From Mycobacterium scrofulaceum (GTDB lineage: Bacteria; Actinomycetota; Actinomycetes; Mycobacteriales; Mycobacteriaceae): a stretch of 55,707 nt of DNA. Below are positions 16,929 to 25,299 of this stretch, piece by piece. The translations under genes and the position numbers were made by a program. Location of the stretch: the NCBI RefSeq assembly GCF_001667885.1, contig NZ_LZJW01000069.1, positions 1-55,707 on the forward strand, given 5' to 3'. The notes beneath the pieces were generated by a model that was given only the letters and a program-made list of their open reading frames with translations, made no database searches and was not told the origin of the DNA. The number at the start of each line of letters is the position of its first letter. Position 1 is the first letter of the stretch.

Positions 16929-17288
16929 ATGAGCAGTCGGGTGGTCGAGCGCTACCTCGAGTGCCTGGCCGCACACGACTGGGACGGTCTTGCCGCAACG
17001 ATCGCCGACGAGGGGTTGGTCCGCGAGGGCCCGTTCTGTGACGTCGTCGAGGGCAAGCAGCACTACGTCGCCTACCTGCGCAAGGTCCTGACGAACCTGG
17101 ATGGCCATCGGCTTCAGGTGCAGCGGGTTTCGCATGTCGACAGCCGCCTGTCGTACGTGGAGCTGACGGAGTCGTTCGTGATCGACGGCGACACCAAGCG
17201 CTGGCCCGAATGCATCCTCTTCGAGCGTGACGACGACGGGCTGATCTCCCGCGTCAGTGTGTTCTTCAAGCAGCCCGCCGCGCGGTGA
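16929..17288 (+). CDS. SnoaL-like / nuclear-transport-factor-2 fold protein
   Basis: 119 residues from ATG at 16929. The pattern ERYLECLAAHDWDGLAATIAD, then VEGKQHYVAYLRKV and C-terminal strands ending ISRVSVFFK, is typical of the NTF2/SnoaL fold. Members act as small isomerases, hydrolases or ligand-binding proteins. No catalytic residues can be assigned with confidence. A single gene between the rhomboid gene and a short hypothetical ORF. Confidence 0.75.
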   Translation: MSSRVVERYLECLAAHDWDGLAATIADEGLVREGPFCDVVEGKQHYVAYLRKVLTNLDGHRLQVQRVSHVDSRLSYVELTESFVIDGDTKRWPECILFERDDDGLISRVSVFFKQPAAR

Positions 17289-17348
17289 ATCGCCCGGGCG
17301 GTCACGAAGCTATTCCCTCACTCGCGAAATTGACCTAGCGTGTGACGG

Positions 17349-17573
17349 GTGGAATCAAACGGAACCCCGGAATTGGTGCCCGTCGAAACATTGCACTCAG
17401 GTGATCCGATCATGGATTGCGGCCAGCGGTACATAGTCCTCGAATCGAAGGCCGTCGGCGACAGCTGCGTGGTTCTCGAGCTCGAATCCAGGGTGGACCA
17501 CCAGCTGCAGGTCATCGAGAAGTCGTTCCCGGCGGGATACCACGTCAACAGGGCGAACCACCGAATCTTATAG
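17349..17573 (+). CDS. Hypothetical protein, 74 residues
   Basis: I do not recognise this protein. The GTG-started frame encodes an acidic, all-beta-looking protein. Its middle contains CGQRYIVLESKAVGD followed by VVLELESRVDHQLQV and it ends with FPAGYHVNRANHRIL. Alternating hydrophobic residues and a clean stop before a strong hairpin terminator support it being real. No membrane segment or signal peptide is seen. It lies 60 nt downstream of the SnoaL-like gene. Confidence 0.5.
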   Translation: MESNGTPELVPVETLHSGDPIMDCGQRYIVLESKAVGDSCVVLELESRVDHQLQVIEKSFPAGYHVNRANHRIL

Positions 17574-17597
17574 CCCGAATTTACTCAGCCGAATATT

Positions 17598-17627
17598 GCG
17601 CGAGTAGCCGTTGGTCGGCTACCGCGC
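17598..17627. terminator. Hairpin terminator between convergent genes
   Basis: Stem arms GCGCG-a-GTAGCC and GGCTAC-CGCGC pair with a 7-nt loop. It lies between the 74-residue ORF (plus) and the DUF899 gene (minus) and could serve both strands. No long T run follows, as is common in mycobacteria. Confidence 0.6.
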
Positions 17628-17672
17628 ATTCGTGTTATTCGGGCCGAAAACGCGAATATCGGACGGCCGCAT

Positions 17673-18410
17673 TCAGCGGCCGCGCGCCGGCCGCGGATCG
17701 TTGGGATTGTCCTGATCGGGATCGCCGAACCACCGCGACGGCGGGCGCTCGCCGTACGCGTCGTGCCATTCCCACCACTCGTACGGCGCGGTCTGCGGGT
17801 ATCCGGCCGGCGAGTCCTCCCAATTCTCCTGGCGTCCGAGCGCCGTCATGTCGAGGTAGCTCCAGGTGTTGCCCAGCGCTTCGTCACCCCGGTTGTTGAT
17901 GAAGTAGGTGCGGAACACCCGCTGACCGTCGTGGATGAACGCGTTCGTGCCGTGCCATTCGTCCACACCGAAGTCGGCGTCGAAGCCGTCGGTGATCGTG
18001 TACCACGGCATCTGCCAGCCCATCCGCGCCTTCAGCCGGGTGATGTCGGCTTGCGGCGCCCGCGAAGCGAACACCAGGGTCGTGTCGCGGGCATTCAGGT
18101 GGGCGAGGTGTCCCACGTGGTCGGCGATCATCGAGCAACCGCGGCACGCGTGGTCGGGCCAGCCGTCCACGCCCGGCTCGAAGAAGGCGCGGTAGACGAT
18201 CAGCTGACGCCGCCCCGCGAACAAACCCAGCAGGCTGACCCGACCCTCGGGTCCCTCGAACGCGTAGTCCCGCTCGACGGCGAACCAGGGCATCCGCCGG
18301 CGCGCCGCCGCCAGGGCGTCGTGGGCTCGCATCACTTCCTTCTCCTTCACCAGCAGCTCTTCGCGCGCGGCGGCCCAGTCCCGGGCCGACACGATTGGGG
18401 GTGTGTGCAT
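17673..18410 (-). CDS. DUF899 family thioredoxin-like protein
   Basis: 245 residues. The family hallmarks are an N-terminal helix rich in acidic and basic residues (AAREELLVKEKEVMRAHD), RRRMPWFAVERDYAFEGPEG and DHACRGCSMIADHVGHL with a C-x2-C pair. The C-terminus is rich in Trp and Tyr (YEWWEWHDAYGE). The fold is thioredoxin/peroxiredoxin-like and the function is not established. It is downstream of an SDR by 28 nt, and that pair faces an ECF sigma factor gene, so it may belong to that sigma factor's regulon. Confidence 0.9.
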   Translation of the reverse strand: MHTPPIVSARDWAAAREELLVKEKEVMRAHDALAAARRRMPWFAVERDYAFEGPEGRVSLLGLFAGRRQLIVYRAFFEPGVDGWPDHACRGCSMIADHVGHLAHLNARDTTLVFASRAPQADITRLKARMGWQMPWYTITDGFDADFGVDEWHGTNAFIHDGQRVFRTYFINNRGDEALGNTWSYLDMTALGRQENWEDSPAGYPQTAPYEWWEWHDAYGERPPSRWFGDPDQDNPNDPRPARGR

Positions 18411-18438
18411 GTCGTTGTCCTCCTTGGGTTTTGCGGCC

Positions 18439-19209
18439 TCAGGCCACCGCCGACAGGCCGGCGGACGTCAGCAGGTACGCGTCCGGTGTCCCGGAGTCCT
18501 CGGTGGCGATGGCCAGGACCGAGCGGCCGACCTGCTCGGCGGTGAGCGCGGGCCCGGCGGCCCGCACGAACGACTCGACGTCGACGCCTTGCCGCTCGGC
18601 GTACGCCGCGACGGCCTTGGCGCCGAGCTCGGTCGCCGGCGTCAACCGCGGCAGGACGGACACGAAGCGGATGCCCAACCCGGCCGCCTGCGACTCGATG
18701 GCCGCGTAGCTGGCGACGAACCTGACCGCCGCCTTCGCCCCCGCATAGCCCCCGCTCAGTGGTGAACCGGCGAGGGCGGCGCCGCTGGACATGACGATCA
18801 CCGAGCTACCCGGGGCGAGCGGACGTCGCAGCGCGTGGCGGGTCCAGTGAAAAGCCTGTGCGACGTCGACATTCCAGTTCTGGCTGAAGCTGTGCCAGCT
18901 CTGCTCCTGCAGCGGGCTCATCTGCGGCGCCGCACCGGCGCAGAGGACCACCGTGCGCGGCCGGTATCGGTCGATGAGCCGCTGCGCCGTCGCCGGGTCG
19001 GCGGCGTCGGCGGCCACGGGGATGAAGCCGTCGCCGAGCTCCGCGCGCACGTCCTCGAGACCGGAAGCGCCGCGCGCGACGCCGACCACCTCGGCGCCGG
19101 CCCCCGCCAGGGCGCCGGCGATCGCGCGGCCGAATCCGCGGCTCGCCCCGGTCACGATCGCCGTGGCGCGGGCCAGGCCTCCGGATGGGCGGGTCAGGGG
19201 CTCGTTCAT
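18439..19209 (-). CDS. SDR family oxidoreductase
   Basis: 256 residues from ATG at 19209. The glycine loop is TGASRGFGRAIAG, the NNAG equivalent is altered to CAGAAP, and the active-site segment is GGYAGAKAA. This is an SDR variant with few other distinctive features. The frame remains open upstream without homology. It is first in a two-gene operon with DUF899, and its start faces the ECF sigma factor gene across 147 bp. Confidence 0.85.
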   Translation of the reverse strand: MNEPLTRPSGGLARATAIVTGASRGFGRAIAGALAGAGAEVVGVARGASGLEDVRAELGDGFIPVAADAADPATAQRLIDRYRPRTVVLCAGAAPQMSPLQEQSWHSFSQNWNVDVAQAFHWTRHALRRPLAPGSSVIVMSSGAALAGSPLSGGYAGAKAAVRFVASYAAIESQAAGLGIRFVSVLPRLTPATELGAKAVAAYAERQGVDVESFVRAAGPALTAEQVGRSVLAIATEDSGTPDAYLLTSAGLSAVA

Positions 19210-19356
19210 GTTCGTCCTCGCTCTCAACGGAAGTGCGTTCACCAATTGAGATGCGGCGCGACGCGCGAATTCATCGCCGCCGCACCGATGATTTTCGTCC
19301 GCCCGCCGTCTCTGTACTGGGAGTAGCGTTCGAACCCAGCCCAGACAGGAGGGGGC

Positions 19357-20313
19357 GTGCCGGCCCAAGAGGACTTCATCGCGCAGGCGGCGCCGTTTCG
19401 CGCCGAGCTGATCGCACACTGTTACCGCATGCTCGGGTCGGTGCACGACGCCGAGGACCTCGTCCAGGAGACCTACCTCAACGGCTGGCGCGGCTATCAG
19501 GCGTTCGAGGAGCGCGCGGCGTTGCGGACGTGGCTGTATCGGATCGCGACGACCGCCTGCCTGCGGGCGTTGCAGAACCGCGCCCGACGGGTGCTGCCGG
19601 CCGGACTCGGCGGCGGATCGGTCGACCCCGACGCCAGCCTCGATGCTGTCGGGGGCGCGCACGAGTGGCTGGAACCCATCCCCGACACGTTGACTTTCGC
19701 CACACCCGAGGACAACGTCGCCGCGCGACAAAGCCTGCGGCTGGCCGTGATGACCGCGCTGCAAGAGCTGCCCGCCCGTCAGCGCGCGGTGCTCATCCTG
19801 CGCGACGTGGTGCAGTTCAGCGCCGCGGAGGTGGCCGAGCTCCTCGAAACGACACCCGCCGCGGTCAACAGCTCGCTGCAGCGGGCGCGGGCCCGCCTCG
19901 CCGAGCTCTCCCCCGCCGAGGAGAGCCTGTCGGAGCCCGACGACGCCGAGCGCCGGGCCCTGCTCGACCGCTACTGCGCGGCATTCGAGAACGCGGACAT
20001 GGACGCCCTCACCGCGTTGCTGCAAGCGGACGTGAAGCTCGAAATGCCGCCTCTCCCTGTCTGGTTCACCGGTCGCGACCCGGTGTTGCGATTCCTCGCC
20101 GCGCGTGCGTTCGCCGAGCCCGGTGAAATCGCGATGATCCCGACGGCCGCCAACACGCAACCCGCGGTCGCCGAGTACCGCCGCGGCGCCGATCGGACAA
20201 TGCGGGCCCATTCCATTCACGTTTTGACCGCGGGCACCGGCGGTGTCGCCACCATCACCGTCTTCCTGGATCCCGGCCTGTTCAGCAGGTTTGGATTTCC
20301 GTCCAGCCGGTAA
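19357..20313 (+). CDS. ECF sigma factor with SnoaL-like C-terminal domain (SigG/SigX5 type)
   Basis: 318 residues from GTG at 19357, preceded by AGGAGGGGG. Region 2 is seen as HCYRMLGSVHDAEDLVQET and LRTWLYRIATTACL. Region 4 is seen as LPARQRAVLILRDVVQFSAAE and the recognition helix as ETTPAAVNSSLQRARARL. The last 120 residues form an NTF2/SnoaL-like domain that in related ECF groups takes over the anti-sigma role and senses a ligand. No separate anti-sigma gene is adjacent, which agrees with that. The likely target is the divergent SDR-DUF899 operon. Confidence 0.9.
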   Translation: MPAQEDFIAQAAPFRAELIAHCYRMLGSVHDAEDLVQETYLNGWRGYQAFEERAALRTWLYRIATTACLRALQNRARRVLPAGLGGGSVDPDASLDAVGGAHEWLEPIPDTLTFATPEDNVAARQSLRLAVMTALQELPARQRAVLILRDVVQFSAAEVAELLETTPAAVNSSLQRARARLAELSPAEESLSEPDDAERRALLDRYCAAFENADMDALTALLQADVKLEMPPLPVWFTGRDPVLRFLAARAFAEPGEIAMIPTAANTQPAVAEYRRGADRTMRAHSIHVLTAGTGGVATITVFLDPGLFSRFGFPSSR

Positions 20314-20464
20314 CCTGTCCGCAGGGACGCGACCGCACCGCCGGCTAGGAGAAAGAAGGCTCAACCCCCCGGAGTCCTCGGTGTCGTCGCAGGGTCGAAA
20401 TGTGGACAGGTCCCCTGCGCCCCAGGATCATTAGGCGCGGTAGACGTAATCGAAGGGTGACCGA

Positions 20465-23400
20465 GTGAGGATTCCGGGCGTTGCCAGCGTCGTCGCCGGC
20501 ATGACCGACGGAGCGGCGCAGGTGGTGCGAGCCGGCGTGTCCACCGCGGCCGGGGCCGCGGGTGCGCTGCAGACGTTGGCCAGCCCGGTCGCCGAGTTGG
20601 CGGTCCCGGTGGTGCAGTCGATGGCCCAAACGACCGGACGGGCAATCGGATTGACCGGTTCCGCCAACGGCTCCGGACCCAGCGTCACGCCGCCGATTCG
20701 CTGGCAGAGCGGGCGGCGGGTGCACCTGGACCTGGATCCGCTACTGCCGTTTCCGGGCTGGCACGAGCACGCACCGGCCGTGGAGGAACCGGTCCGCCGG
20801 ATTCCCGGAGTGGCCTCGGCCCACGTCGAGGGCGCCCTCGGCCGGCTGGTGATCGAATTCGAAAGCGAAGCCGACGCCGACGCCGCCCTGGACCGGGTCC
20901 GGGACACGGTCTGCGGCGTGGCGGCCGACCTGAGGCTGGTCGCTTCCAAGGAGGCGCCCCGCACCGCGCCGTTCGCCGACCCGGGGAACCCCTTGGCGAT
21001 CCTGGTCCCGTTCAGCGCCGCGGCGATGGACGTGGCGGCCGTCGGCGCCGCGGTGACCGGCTGGCTGGGCCGGCTTCCCGTCGCGCCGCGCAGCGCGCGC
21101 GCCGCCGCCGCACTGCTCAATCACCAACCCCGCGTTGTCGCCGTGCTCGAGTCGCGGCTGGGCCGGGTCGGCACCGACATCGCACTCAGCGCGTCGACCG
21201 CTCTGGCCAACGGGCTGACACAGGCGGTCGGCACACCGCTGCTGGATCTGGCGCAGCGCAGCCTGCAGGTCTCCGAGGCGGTGGCGCACCGCGAGAGATG
21301 GCGCGAACGCGAACCCGAGCTGGCCTCGCCGAACCGGCCGCAGGCCCCGGTCGTACCCGTCATCTCGTCGGCCGGCCCGAAATCCCAAGCCCCGCGGCAT
21401 AATTGGGCCGCCGCCGCCGCGGGAGAAGCGTCCCATGTCGTGGTGGGCGGCGCGATCGACGCCGCGATCGACACCGCGAAGGGGTCGATGGCGGGGCCGG
21501 TGGAGGAGTACGCCGACCAGGCCGCCAACGCCTCGCTGGTGGCCGCGGCGGGTGCGCTGTTGGCCGGCGGCGGCACCGAGGATGCGGCCGGCGCCCTGCT
21601 GGCCGGCGTGCCCAGGGCGGCGCACACGGGCCGGCAGGCGTTCGCGGCCGTGCTGGGCCGCGGATTGGCCCACGCCGGGCAGCTGTTCCTCGACCCGGGC
21701 GCCTTGCGGCGACTGGACCGAGTCAAGGTGGTCGTCATCGACGGCGCCGCCCTCCGCGGTGACAACCGCGCCGTGCTGCAGGCGCGGGGCGACGTACCCG
21801 GGTGGGACGAGGACCGCGTCTACGAGGTGGCGGACGCGCTGCTGCACGGCGAGGAGGCGCCCGAACCGGATCCCGACGAGTTGCCGGCCACGGGCGCGCG
21901 CCTGCGCTGGGTCCGGGCGCAGGGCTCCTCGGCGACGCCGGCGCAGGGTCTCGAACACGCCGACCTCGTCGTCGACGGCGAGCGCGTCGGCAGCGTCGAC
22001 GTCGGCTGGGAGGTCGACCCGTTCGCCATCCCGCTGCTGCAGATCGCGAACCGGACCGGCGCACGGGTGGTGTTGCGCCACGTCGCCGGCACCGAGGACC
22101 TGACCGCCAGCGTCGCCGTCAGCCACCCGCCGGGCACGCCGCTGCTGCAGTTGGTTCGCGACCTGCGGACCGACCGCGGGCCCGTGCTGCTGATCACTGC
22201 GCTGCACCGGGACTTCGCGTCGACCGACACGCTGGCCGCGCTGGCCATCGCCGACGTCGGCGTCGCACTCGACGACCCGCAGGCCGCGACGCCGTGGACC
22301 GCGGACATCATCACCGGCACGGACCTGGCCGCCGCCGTGCGCATCCTTTCGGCGCTGCCCGTGGCCCGAGAGGCGACGGAATCGGCGGTGCGCCTGGCCA
22401 AGGGCGGCAGCACCCTGGCGGGGCTGTTGCTGGTCACCGGCGACCCGCGCACCCTGAGCCCGTTCGCCGTGCAGCGCTGGCTCAACCCGGTCAACGCCGC
22501 CGCCGCGGCCGCGCTGATGCAGGGCAGCTTCGCCGCCTCGCGGGTGCTACGGCTGGCCGACCCGACACCCCAGCCGCTGACCGCGTGGCACGCCCTGGAC
22601 CCGGAGATCGTCTACTCCCGATTGGCCAGCCGCACCCGGCCGCTGGCCGTCGAGCCCGGCGTCGCGCCCTGGCGGCAGCTCCTCGACGACCTGTCCTACA
22701 ACCCGATCGTCGCGCCGCTGCGCGGACCGGCGAGCCGGGTGGGGCGGCTGCTCACCGCGACGCGCGCCGAGCTGGCCGATCCGCTGACGCCGATCCTGGC
22801 CGTGGGAGCGGCGGCCTCGGCGATCGTGGGCAGCAGCGTCGACGCGCTGCTGGTGGCGGGCGTGATGACCGCCAACGCGGTCGCCGGTGGCGTGCAGCGG
22901 CTGCGCGCCGAGGCCGCGGTCGCCGAGCTGTTCGCCGAGCAAGACCAGTACGCCCGCCGCGTGGTTCTGCCCGCGGTGGCCACCGCACACCGCCGGCTGG
23001 AGGCCGCCCGCACCGTCGAGCGGACGGTGTCGGTGAGCGCGAAGTCGCTGCGCCCCGGCGACATCATCGACCTGGCCGCCCCCGAGGTCGTCCCCGCCGA
23101 CGCGCGCCTGCTGGTGGCCGAGGACCTCGAAGTCGACGAGTCCTTCCTCACCGGCGAGTCGCTGCCGGTGGACAAGCAGGTCGAGCCGGTCGCCGTCGCC
23201 GACTCCGACCGCGCCAGCATGCTGTTCGAGGGCAGCACCATCGTGGCCGGGCACGCCCGGGCGATCGTCGTGGCGACCGGTGCGGGCACCGCCGCGCAGC
23301 GCGCGATCTCGGCCATCGCCGACGTCGAGTCGGCGGCCGGGGTGCAAGCCCGGTTGCGGGAGTTGACCAGCAAGGTCCTGCCACTGACCCTGGCCGGCGG

Positions 23401-25288
23401 TGCGGCGGTGACCGCGCTGGCCCTCTTGCATCAGGGATCGCTGCGCCAGGCCGTCGCGGACGGCGTGGCCATCGCCGTGGCCGCCGTCCCCGAGGGCCTG
23501 CCCCTGGTGGCCACCCTGGCCCAGCTGGCGGCCGCCCAGCGGTTGTCGCGGCGCGGCGTCCTCGTCCGCACGCCGCGGGCGGTCGAAGCCCTGGGCAGGG
23601 TCGAAACGGTGTGTTTCGACAAGACCGGCACGCTGACCGAGAACCGCCTGCGCGTCGTGCGCGGCGTCCCGCACGACGCCAGCGCGGACGGCGCGTTCCC
23701 CGAGGTCACCGCCCCGGAGTCCGCCGCGGTGTTGCGGGCGGCCGCGCGGAGCAGCACCCAGCCGCACAACGGGGGCGGCCACGCGCACGCCACCGACGAG
23801 GCGATCCTGACGGCGGCGAATTCCGTTGATCCGCAATGGTCTTCGGATTGGACCGTGCTTGCGGAGGTGCCTTTCGAATCCAGCCGCGGGTATTCGGCCG
23901 CGATCGGCGTGACCGGTGGAAACGGCGGGCCGATGCTGATGCTCAAGGGTGCGCCGGAGGAGGTTTTGCCGCGCTGCCGCTTCGCCGATACTGACGCCGG
24001 CCCCGCCCACGCGGAGTCGTTGGTGTTGCGCCTGGCCGAGCAGGGGCTGCGGGTGCTGGCGGTGGCCCAGCGCCGATGGGAGCACGGGACCGGCGAGGAG
24101 GACACCGACGTCGACGCCGTGGACGCCGCGGCGCACGACCTCGAGTTGATCGGCTACGTCGGGCTGGCCGACACGGCCCGCGCGTCGTCGCGGCCGCTGA
24201 TCGAGGCGCTGGTGCAGGCCGGCCGCCGGGTGGTGCTGATCACCGGCGACCACCCGGTGACCGCCCGGGCGATCGCCCGGCAACTCGGGCTGCCCGCGGA
24301 CGCGCGCGAGATCACCGGCGCGGAACTCGCCGCCTTCGGGGAGGAGGACCGCGCCAAGGTCGCCGCCGACGTCCAGGTGTTCGCCCGCGTCAGCCCGGAG
24401 CAGAAGGTGCAGATCGTCGCGGCGTTGCAGGACGGCGGGCAGGCGGTCGCCATGGTCGGCGACGGCGCGAATGACGCGGCCGCCATCCGGATGGCCGACG
24501 TGGGCATCGGCGTGAGCGGTCGCGGTTCGTCCGCCGCCCGCGGCGCCGCCGACATCGTGTTGACCGACAACGACCTGGGTGTGCTGCTCGACGCGCTGGT
24601 CGAGGGCCGCGGGATGTGGGGCGGCGTCCGCGACGCCGTGAGCATCCTGGTCGGCGGCAACGTCGGCGAAGTGCTGTTCACCCTGATCGGGACCGCCCTG
24701 GGCACCGGCCGGTCGCCGGTGGGCACCCGCCAGCTGCTGCTGGTGAACCTGCTCACCGACATGTTCCCCGCGCTCGCGGTCGCGGTCACCCCGCAATACC
24801 CCGAGCCCGAAGAGGCCGAGGACGGCGTCGACCGCGATGCCGAGGAGCTGCATCGCGCGTTCCAGCTGGCGACGCTCTCCGGGCCCTCGCCCTCCCTCGA
24901 CGCGCCGCTGATGCGGCAGATCGTCACCCGGGGCGCCGTCACGGCGGCGGGTGCGACGGCGGCCTGGGCCATCGGTCGCTGGACGCCGGGCACCGAACGC
25001 CGCACCTCGACCATGGGACTCACCGCGCTGGTGACGACGCAGCTCGCGCAGACCCTGCTGACCCGGCGCCACAGCCCTCTCGTGCTGGGCACGGCGCTGG
25101 GCAGCGCGGGCGTCCTGGTCGCCATCGTCCAGACCCCCGGCGTCAGCCACTTCTTCGGCTGCACACCGTTGGGCCCGGTCGCGTGGACCGGCGTCATCAG
25201 CGCCACCGCGGGTGCCACCGTCGTCTCGGTGCTGGCGCCCAACTGGCTCGCGCAGCGGGTGGCCGCGCTGGAACCCAAGCAGGACTGA
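20465..25288 (+). CDS. ctpI: Giant P-type cation ATPase, CtpI
   Basis: 1607 residues from GTG at 20465, preceded by AAGGG. It closely resembles M. tuberculosis CtpI in length and layout. The catalytic core lies in the second half: TGES at 896-899, PEGLP at 1009-1013, the phosphorylated aspartate D1052 in DKTGTLTEN, and GDGAND from 1333. Several membrane helices flank these motifs. The PEGLP motif is of the calcium/manganese-transporting class rather than the CPC copper class. The first 700 or so residues are outside the usual ATPase core. They include a ferredoxin-like segment (about 95-160) resembling a heavy-metal domain without its CxxC, and an apparently degenerate ATPase-like domain. The transported ion is not established. 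Confidence 0.9.
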   Translation: MRIPGVASVVAGMTDGAAQVVRAGVSTAAGAAGALQTLASPVAELAVPVVQSMAQTTGRAIGLTGSANGSGPSVTPPIRWQSGRRVHLDLDPLLPFPGWHEHAPAVEEPVRRIPGVASAHVEGALGRLVIEFESEADADAALDRVRDTVCGVAADLRLVASKEAPRTAPFADPGNPLAILVPFSAAAMDVAAVGAAVTGWLGRLPVAPRSARAAAALLNHQPRVVAVLESRLGRVGTDIALSASTALANGLTQAVGTPLLDLAQRSLQVSEAVAHRERWREREPELASPNRPQAPVVPVISSAGPKSQAPRHNWAAAAAGEASHVVVGGAIDAAIDTAKGSMAGPVEEYADQAANASLVAAAGALLAGGGTEDAAGALLAGVPRAAHTGRQAFAAVLGRGLAHAGQLFLDPGALRRLDRVKVVVIDGAALRGDNRAVLQARGDVPGWDEDRVYEVADALLHGEEAPEPDPDELPATGARLRWVRAQGSSATPAQGLEHADLVVDGERVGSVDVGWEVDPFAIPLLQIANRTGARVVLRHVAGTEDLTASVAVSHPPGTPLLQLVRDLRTDRGPVLLITALHRDFASTDTLAALAIADVGVALDDPQAATPWTADIITGTDLAAAVRILSALPVAREATESAVRLAKGGSTLAGLLLVTGDPRTLSPFAVQRWLNPVNAAAAAALMQGSFAASRVLRLADPTPQPLTAWHALDPEIVYSRLASRTRPLAVEPGVAPWRQLLDDLSYNPIVAPLRGPASRVGRLLTATRAELADPLTPILAVGAAASAIVGSSVDALLVAGVMTANAVAGGVQRLRAEAAVAELFAEQDQYARRVVLPAVATAHRRLEAARTVERTVSVSAKSLRPGDIIDLAAPEVVPADARLLVAEDLEVDESFLTGESLPVDKQVEPVAVADSDRASMLFEGSTIVAGHARAIVVATGAGTAAQRAISAIADVESAAGVQARLRELTSKVLPLTLAGGAAVTALALLHQGSLRQAVADGVAIAVAAVPEGLPLVATLAQLAAAQRLSRRGVLVRTPRAVEALGRVETVCFDKTGTLTENRLRVVRGVPHDASADGAFPEVTAPESAAVLRAAARSSTQPHNGGGHAHATDEAILTAANSVDPQWSSDWTVLAEVPFESSRGYSAAIGVTGGNGGPMLMLKGAPEEVLPRCRFADTDAGPAHAESLVLRLAEQGLRVLAVAQRRWEHGTGEEDTDVDAVDAAAHDLELIGYVGLADTARASSRPLIEALVQAGRRVVLITGDHPVTARAIARQLGLPADAREITGAELAAFGEEDRAKVAADVQVFARVSPEQKVQIVAALQDGGQAVAMVGDGANDAAAIRMADVGIGVSGRGSSAARGAADIVLTDNDLGVLLDALVEGRGMWGGVRDAVSILVGGNVGEVLFTLIGTALGTGRSPVGTRQLLLVNLLTDMFPALAVAVTPQYPEPEEAEDGVDRDAEELHRAFQLATLSGPSPSLDAPLMRQIVTRGAVTAAGATAAWAIGRWTPGTERRTSTMGLTALVTTQLAQTLLTRRHSPLVLGTALGSAGVLVAIVQTPGVSHFFGCTPLGPVAWTGVISATAGATVVSVLAPNWLAQRVAALEPKQD

Positions 25289-25299
25289 GGCTTTCCCCG

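Noticed and set aside
22547..25150. A long open frame on the minus strand inside ctpI, 867 codons
   Set aside because: It is antisense to the conserved ATPase core, its translation is low-complexity and rich in Gly, Arg, His and Asp, and it shows no domain. Such frames are a normal effect of GC-rich codon bias.
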